In this document: one piece after another, positions 25,101 to 34,100 of the stretch
Position numbering within the stretch: position 1 is the stretch's first letter
Layout of the letters: each line of letters begins with the position of its first letter
NCBI RefSeq assembly: GCF_910592395.1
Contig: NC_088321.1
Span: 248,001-312,000 of the forward strand
Origin: Lineus longissimus
Lineage: Eukaryota; Nemertea; Pilidiophora; Heteronemertea; Lineidae
Length of the DNA stretch: 64,000 bases
Reading direction: 5' to 3'
Notes under the pieces: model-generated
The model's input: the letters and a program-made list of their open reading frames with translations, nothing else
Databases searched by the model: none
What the model was told of the DNA's origin: nothing
Made by a program: the position numbers and the translations under genes

Positions 25101-28100
25101 GAAAAATTCGGGTGAGCGACGTACATTCTGCACCCTAGCGGCCAATAATTAAACTACTTTCAGCCGTCTGCTCCGGTCTCGTTAGGGAGTTTTTCCCAAA
25201 TGTACGCGATGATGACGTGCCCCATTAACAGGACGTGAATGCATGAGGACAATCCATTTAAGTGTCGTATATCACTGGAAACGCCCGATTCCCGTGAATA
25301 AGGACAATCACAATGTATTACATTACCAAAACAAAAATGTGTCGGAAGGAACTATATGGATGGTCCCATCGCACCCCACCCCTCCAGCAGTATGACACAG
25401 AAGGGCTAGTTGACTGTCCACCGGGGGGGGGGGGGGGGTTTGGGGGGAGCTTCCCCCCAACGCACTGGTAAAAACCTATGTCGACGGAGGGGGGTTTGGG
25501 GGGTGTCCCCCCATTGTAACAGCTGTAGTTGTTAGAGCTTGCACTTAACATATGCTCGTAGGGGGGTTCGGGGGAGCTCCCCCGACCTAAAGGGGGGCTC
25601 ACTAAGTCCTTGACTTTACATATTATTTATACTAAGTGGTACCTCTGATCCGGTTGAAATCGGGATGGGGACCTCTTGGCCCTAAAGTTAACCACCTTCA
25701 TCGATATTACATTGCAACTGTGCTGGATCCTTTGACCTTCACCTCAATTCAGTACCCTAAGCAGGTCCCCTGATATCACCCGCTGCAAAGTAAACAACCA
25801 ATTGTGGCCAGGGACTGGTAGCTTAGATCCTCGGATAGCAGCACAGAGGGCGAAGGAGACGTCGGTTGTGTCTGCCAGTTTAGGATGACATCGCAACCAC
25901 GTGATTGGCGCATGACGGATATCTCTACGTCAATCAGCGCTGGCTGTTGTGACACGTGACATGCGTGATTGACCTTGACCGTGCGAGAATTAGACGAAAT
26001 CGAATCAGCTTATAGACATTTATGAAAGACATGGCAGACATGACCGATTGTCTCATTCTTCCTCAGTGCTGCCATCATGTGGGACGATCGCGTACAAATT
26101 CAGATGACCACTCGGGGGGAAATCTCAAGTATGGGAGGTCTGGAGCGGATCATCTGGTGACGACAGCGCGAGTAGACCTCGCATCTGATGTCAATTCAAG
26201 CTGTAGAAGCCATTAGTATCGACCAATTTTGCCCGTGGCAATTCACAATGACCTTTGTTAGATCTTCCCCTCCATGATCGTCGCTTGGATATCTCGCGGA
26301 CGGGGATGTGCAATGGCTCACTGCGCTGAGTGGAAGCTTTGTTGAGGGTGACCTCAGAGAGGTTTGACTTTATCTCATTTAGATTTTGAAAGCTTGCCAA
26401 TCAAAAACGGAATCGAAAGTCTCGTCACTGTTATTTTTATCATCAACGAAATAAAACCCGGACTTTGGCCGCGTTTCTGACGATCAGTTTGGTCACAGAG
26501 AAACAAAATGGCGGCTAGCGGCTAGCCAGCGCGAGATCGATATACCATTAGGTTAGTCAACATGGTTATTGATGAAGACCACCTGATCTTGTCATGTCTG
26601 ATTATTCGCCGTCGCTGATGATGCCATGTCAATCACAGCAGCACACAGACACCACGGGTCATTGAGTGCTCCTTTCCGGGCACTGTATCAGCGCCGCGGT
26701 CGGCAGAAGTTGAAACCAAATTTCACCTTGACCGTTACTCAGACTGAGGATGCTTCGAGACTGTGTATGGCATCGGTCCAAAAACAGTTGGCAAGCCAGA
26801 CACTCTTGCCACTGAACAAAAGCCCAGGCTCTTTTTAGAATAGCTATTTGGGGTGTGGCTTAACGATCGCAGCGCTGTATGACCTTGTGATAACCACATG
26901 CAGGTCATGCGTTATTTTTGAATCGGGCAATCCCTACGCGTATTGTGATCCGTAATGTCACGTGTCAGTGGAAATCAATCACTGTAAGATTTGGATTTCG
27001 GCTTGGCGAATGAAAAGCTTCCATTTTGACCTCACCACACCCCGTCCCTCTTGTAGTTGGGGACGAGTTGTCCTTAGTTGCGCCAGGCTGAAGAACTTCT
27101 TCAGATCTGTCAAAAACTGTATTGCAATAATGTTGGATTTAGTTCTAAAGATGAAGGTAAATCATCGCCTTCATCGTGTTTACATCGAAATGTGAAACGA
27201 TTCATCAACGCGCTCTTGTCATTTCGTGGCTTCCAGCCATCAGCAATATTAGAGTCAGTAACGCAATATCATTGCAGTGGCGGGGACCGAAGCGCGAAAT
27301 CGATGTTGTCAGACGCCGGAAAGTCTGACGTCATAGATTTGTCAATTTCCGGCGAATCACGTTTAAAATTAATAACGTGAAGCAAATGGCCGTTCCTTTG
27401 TGAGCATTTTCATGAAATAGCACGACCGGTGTGAAATCAAAAATGTCTCCCGTGAAATAGTGTCCGGCTCTATTGTATTCTGACAGTATTAGTATATGGC
27501 TCCATAGAAGTCATGACCGATCTTATCTTCATTTCTCACTTGATCAGGGGATGAACTTATGAGGCTGTCTCATCTACCAGCGTCAGTCTAACCCCAATTG
27601 CTTCATCTACCAGCGCCAGTCTAACCCCAATTGCTTCATCTACCAGCGTCAGTCTAACCCCAATTGTTTCATCTACCAGCGTCAGTCTAACCCCAATTGC
27701 TTCATCTACCAGCGTCAGTCTAACCCCAATTGCTTCATCTACCAGCGCCAGTCTAACCCCAATTGCTTCATCTACCAGCGTCAGTCTAACCCCAATTGCT
27801 TCATCTACCAGCGTCAGTCTAACCCCAATTGCTTCATCTACCAGCGTCAGTCTGACCCTAATTGCTTCATCTACCAGCGCCAGTCTAACCCCAATTGCTT
27901 CATCTACCAGCGTCAGTCTAACCCCAATTGTTTCATCTACCAGCGTCAGTCTAACCCCAATTGCTTCATCTACCAGCGTCAGTCTAACCCCAATTGCTTC
28001 ATCTACCAGCGCCAGTCTAACCCCAATTGCTTCATCTACCAGCGTCAGTCTAACCCCAATTGCTTCATCTACCAGCGTCAGTCTAACCCCAATTGCTTCA

Positions 28101-31100
28101 TCTACCAGCGTCAATCTAACCCCAATTGCTTCATCTACCAGCGCCAGTCTAACCCCAATTGCTTCATGCTTAATTCACGCGTATACTAAATTGCGCGATC
28201 AAACATTCCATTCGTTGCTCTAACCGCAATCAGCTTCCAGATCACAATACCGTGGATCTCTTGTCGTGGCTATATCGCATCCATCAGATGATGAATATGC
28301 CGGGATCTCATGTCGTGGCTATTTCGCATCCATCAGATTATGAATTGCACTCGAAACTTGATGACGTCAATGCGGGGGTGTCGCATCATTATTCATGGGA
28401 CGCTGTCAAGACGCAGAATAACAATCAGATAGCTGTAAGTGCTAACGGAGTAGGCTGATGGATTGGGGGACTAGCATGGCTAAGAGTATTGTTTGTGCTA
28501 TTTTAGGAAATGACCGACGTATTTGGAATATTGATGACGATGCTAAGGTGGTTGACTTTGGGAGATGCTATGGGTACAACCTCTGTAACGATGGTATGCA
28601 AAAACGAATGGAACATTTCAATAGTACATTTTTCATTTTGCCTTTCCACGAAACTCCAAATGGCGAGATTTTTAGAGAATTTAATCAGTCGGAATTGTGG
28701 GAAAGGATGAAAGAAGATTCAACGAGACTTAATTACCTATTGGGCGCAGGTGCCCATTGCCGCATTTCATGTCGCTAATAAGAATCTAATGACTGCATTT
28801 AATTCATCTAATTCATCTAATTCATCTAATTCTCCATAGTTCATTGACAGAACTGAAATCATCTGGGCCCGAATATCAGATGATCATTTTAACCCATTAG
28901 AACACAAAATGTCTATACTTTAGTCTTACAGGGACAATTTGGGAATGATGTGTTGGTTTTTCAGATAAAAACGGCTTCCAGCAGGGCCGTTACTTCTCCA
29001 AACAGGATTATTGAAAATGTCGCTTCTCATGAATTCTTAATCATGTGACATTATCAACGAACAAAACCGATTAAAATTCGGAGAAAAAGGATTCCATTAA
29101 TGCTTCAAATCGCGTCATTACGAACTGGGTTATTTAGATAATGTCTCTAATTGTTGTGTCTTGATTGGTAATGAAGACAGCCGAGTATGCTGTAATCGGA
29201 TTCTCATAATGAAATTTTGTGATCAACTCGAGCAGTATTACGCTATTTTAGCCGTTGACATTTGCAAAGATTCCATTGGATATCATCATCAATAAGCGGA
29301 AAACGAGTGAACCACTCGCTCGTAATTCCTTTACATTTTTCTTTATCTCTGATCCCTGTTTAATGGTATAGATAATATAATCCATGTTGTGTATGATCCA
29401 TGCAGAGATATTGATATTAAGCAGGATTTACAATCTTTACAAAGGATGAAGGTGTATCTTCAACAAGTCCTGTGCGAATGAGCAACTTAATCACCGGTAG
29501 GTGGCGCTAGTTAGCAGTCAAGTTGCATGTCTGCAGACTGCTAACTGCAGAAAATATTTGTGGTCTTTGTGACCAGGTTTGTGTAAGAGACGAACTTCAT
29601 TATTTTATTACGTGTCCGTATTTCCGTCACATGCGAGTAAGGTTGTTTCCAAACTTAAAAGAATTACCTCAGGTTTTTTATCATGAATTTTTCCATCGCA
29701 TTATGACTAAATGTTCCCGGGTAAACTTAGACAATATTCATAGTTTTTGTAAAGAATTCATCAGCTTGGTCCACCATATGTAAATGTTAAATCATGTAAC
29801 CTCTTATACCCGAAAGGGTTTTTTGGAGAGAAATAAATTATGTTATGTTATGTTATGTTATGTTATGTTATGCATGTCAAGTTCAACAATAAAAGGTTCT
29901 GTATTGTATTTGACCGCTTACTAACACTGCCACCTTTTGGCAATTAAGTCTCTCAATCATTAACATTCGTATGGGGCAGTTACGAAAGCTCACAATTCAC
30001 GAGCATCGAACGTAGCCGTTCGTAGCTCTTCCTAACGCTTGCAAAAAATACAGCCTCATGAGTGACACGTTTTTTGCCAAGGGAGGACATTCTGTGAATC
30101 AAAACATTATTCGTGACATGGTGTTGTTCCGTCTGCCACTGTTCATCAGTTTGATGGTTGTTTCGTCAATGGCTGCCAGACATGTTTTGTCAATGGCTGC
30201 CAGACATGTTTTGTCAATGGCTGCCAGACATGTTTTGTCAATGGCTGCCAGACATGTTTTGTCAATGGCTGCCAGACATGTTTTGTCAATGGCTGCCAGA
30301 CATGTTTCGTCAATGGCTGCCAGACATGTTTTGTCAATGGCTGCCAGACATGTTTCGTCAATGGCTGCCAGACATGTTTCGTCAATGGCTGCCAGACATG
30401 TTTTGTCAATGGCTGCCAGACATGTTTCGTCAATGGCTGCCAGACATGTTTTGTCAATGGCTGCCAGACATGTTTTGTCAATGGCTGCCAGACATGTTTT
30501 GTCAATGGCTGCCAGACATGTTTTGTCAATGGCTGCCAGACATGTTTCGTCAATGGCTGCCAGACATGTTTTGTCAATGGCTGCCAGACATGTTTTGTCA
30601 ATGGCTGCCAGACATGTTTTGTCAATGGCTGCCAGACATGTTTTCTTGGTTTGCGATGTTTTGTACGCTATCTTGTGGTGATTTGTTTACATCCCAGACC
30701 TAGGTTACACAGATACTTCTTTTCTCGCCTTTTATCAGGAATGTAAAGTGACATTGTTTTTATTCGGTGTCTTATTTATTTTTCAGGTGAAATCAACAGA
30801 CGAAGAGGAACTACACAATCTTAAGAGTAAAGGTAGGCAAATAATATCCCGTATGCGCGCGGGAAGTGCTGTTATTCCGACAGGAATGACACTCTAGCCA
30901 ACTGCGCAAATGCAACCCCCGTTGTAAAGGCAGAAACTGTCCCCCTGGAGGAAGCATCCGGTCCTTTTGTATTCTGACAAACAGAGACAATGGCTCATAT
31001 GAATAAAGTCTAGCAAATGCTTTTACTTCAATTTTGTACAGAAAGGCCTAGTGTAATTGTACATGGAGTTTTAGATAAAAGCATTTGCTAGTCTTTATTC

Positions 31101-34100
31101 ATATCACCCATTGACCGTCCACAGCCAAGAGTGTGTAATGCACAATAGAATCCTTTGTTCCCCAAACATTTCTAACTCACATTTCCAACGCATATGCTTT
31201 TGTTTGACATCGTGATTAGCAGGTCAAACAATGGAAAGACGTCCACGTAGGCATTTCCCCCGGGAAGTTCAACAAAATACCTCCAACGATGTGATGTGTT
31301 GTTGGCGCTGGTTGAGTTTCTTTTAATGGTGCGAAATAGAACCTTTCGTCCCCAGGGGGTATTTCGTCCCTTTTTGCGGATATTAGGATGAATTAATATG
31401 AAATTGATATTTTCTCTCCAGTCCCTGAGGTAACAAAACAAGGCCTTTCCATTGTGAAGACAGTGACCAGCTCAGAGAAGGTGATCAACGGTCAGAAGGA
31501 GAGCTCGTCCAATGCCGAAACAAAAGGTTTGTGCAGGTTTCAGATCTGACAAAGTGTGTTTTTAAAAAGATGTCACTTTCGATTGCTGATATCACGGTCA
31601 CCAATCAACAAGACAGAAAAAACTGCAACAGTATTCCTGGACAAACTTTCCAATGGCGAATGAATTTAGCTGACACACACGTATCCGGCTATCTCCTACA
31701 AGTAAAACAAAAATGAATTGATTTAAGCTATCTGTTTTATCATTTTGATACTCCAGTGCTGAAGCCAGGGACAGGCAAACTCATCGCAGATGTCAAGGTC
31801 GCCAGCCAAGGCCACCAAAACGGAAACGAGGCTCCAGAAGTAGAAACGGAAGTTGATATCCCCGACCAAGGAATCGCGCAGAAGTTCAAAGGTTATGGAA
31901 AAGATGAAGTGCCCGTCAACAACCCCATGGCGTTCACCCCCAAGGCCGTGGCAGAGTATCTCCTGGTGTCTGGTGACCTGGATGGATTCTTTAGCTCCCT
32001 GGAAGAGCTTGTAGGCGCTAAAGTGGTATGTACGAACAGGGTGTATCTTACACTAGTTCACTAATTAGGCAATTAGGACTAACGAATTGACGTGATAACC
32101 GTTAGCTATGAAGATGTACGAGACAAGATTGAATGAATATGTGTCCTCCTTTTCTAGATGTCTGTGGACGATGCCAAGAGTTATGAGATGGCCGTCGAAC
32201 GCGAATACCAGCTCCTGTTGTCAGAATTGGAACAACCAGACGAAATGGTAAGATGATAATGAAAAATGGTCAGACGTGTTCTGTGATTTGTTCAAATACA
32301 ACGAACATCTTAGGATTCCCTTGGAATGTCTGTCGGAACACCCAGACGCAATAACAAGATCATTGGTGATTTCTGCTGGTGATTAACGATAATGCTATTC
32401 TGTACAGATTAACGATATCACTTTCTCTTTTCGCCAGGATTACTACGACAGTCTGAACTTCAACCGGCCAGACAAGCGAGAAGATGATACGGATGTCTTC
32501 AACATCGATTCGATGGCGCGGCGAGTGAACCTCCAGAACGCCATTGAGAAGGAGGAGGCTTATGCCGAGCTCGCCCAGGCCTTGGTGAAAGATTACATGA
32601 GGGAGAGCGAGGTGGAGGACTTGCCGTATGAGAATGTGATTGATGGTATGAACCCCCAAGAGGTTGACAATGTCATAGGTAAGCTATGGTTCGGTTGGGT
32701 TACAGAGTCTTTAGTTACATGAAGGAGGTCACCAATATCATAGGTAAGCTATGGTTCAGTTGGGTTACAGAGTCTTACATGAAGGAGGTCACCAATATCA
32801 TAGGTAAGCTATGGTTCGGTTGGGTTACAGAGTCTTTAGTTACATGAAGGAGGTCACCAATATCATAGGTAAGCTATGGTTCAGTTGGGTTACAGAGTCT
32901 TACATGAAGGAGGTCACCAATATCATAGGTAAGCTATGGTTCAGTTGGGTTACAGAGTCTTACATGAAGGAGGTCACCAATATCATAGCTAAGCTATGGT
33001 TCAGTTGGGTTACAGAGTCTTACATGAAGGAGGTCACCAATATCATAGGTAAGCTATGGTTCAGTTGGGTTACAGAGTCTTACATGAAGGAGGTCATCAA
33101 TATCATAGGTAAGCTATGGTTCAGTTGGGTTACAGAGTCTTACATGAAGGAGGTCACCAATATCATAGGTAAGCTATGGTTCAGTTGGGTTACAGAGTCT
33201 TACATGAAGGAGGTCATCAATATCATAGGTAAGCTATGGTTCAGTTGGGTTACAGAGTCTTACATGAAGGAGGTCATCAATATCATAGGTAAGCTATGGT
33301 TCAGTTGGGTTACAGAGTCTTACATGAAGGAGGTCACCAATATCATAGCTAAGCTATGGTTCAGTTGGGTTACAGAGTCTTACATGAAGGAGGTCACCAA
33401 TATCATAGCTAAGCTATGGTTCAGTTGGGTTACAGAGTCTTACATGAAGGAGGTCACCAATATCATAGGTAAGCTATGGTTCAGTTGGGTTACAGAGTCT
33501 TACATGAAGGAGGTCATCAATATCATAGGTAAGCTATGGTTCGGTTGGGTTACAGAGTCTTTAGTTACATGAAGGAGGTCACCAATATCATAGCTAAGCT
33601 ATGGTTCAGTTGGGTTACAGAGTCTTACATGAAGGAGGTCACCAATATCATAGGTAAGCTATGGTTCAGTTGGGTTACAGAGTCTTACATGAAGGAGGTC
33701 ACCAATATCATAGGTAAGCTATGGTTCAGTTGGGTTACAGAGTCTTACATGAAGGAGGTCACCAATATCATAGGTAAGCTATGGTTCAGTTGGGTTACAG
33801 AGTCTTACATGAAGGAGGTCATCAATATCATAGGTAAGCTATGGTTCAGTTGGGTTACAGAGTCTTACATGAAGGAGGTCACCAATATCATAGGTAAGCT
33901 ATGGTTCAGTTGGGTTACAGAGTCTTACATGAAGGAGGTCACCAATATCATAGGTAAGCTATGGTTCAGTTGGGTTACAGAGTCTTATATGAAGGAGGTC
34001 ACCAATATCATAGGTAAGCTATGATCAAGTCGGTGGTGGCATCATTCCTGAACCATAAGACATCTCAATTTGGAACAATAATTATTTGTGATCTATATGA

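Larger units (their letters stand above)
23532..27424. other. intron 2 interior, no gene recognised
   Basis: Short frames such as 26022-26216 and 26962-27195 have no recognisable motif. Two related segments near 23740 and 23845 ('atggttcg', then 'ggcgtat', then 'cgaagccgtacagc') form a diverged local duplication. A perfect hairpin stem occurs at 24579-24597 (agccccccttt/aggaggggct). The G-rich cluster and the R1 repeat copy are listed separately. Confidence 0.4.

Noticed and set aside
27557..28114. 185-codon minus-strand ORF of 11-residue repeats
   Set aside because: It lies wholly within the 33-bp minisatellite; open only because the period is a multiple of three.
28458..28778. 106-codon ORF as a nested gene
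   Set aside because: Composition is plausible, but there is no recognisable domain and no promoter or splice signal that stands out.
30058..30703. Overlapping ORFs on both strands with 8-residue repeats
   Set aside because: 24-bp minisatellite artefact; lies in intron 2 just before exon 3.
32811..34024. 253- and 162-codon ORFs with 20-residue repeats
   Set aside because: They are the intronic donor-containing array. The real exon frame stops in the first unit, and no acceptor was seen that would include them.
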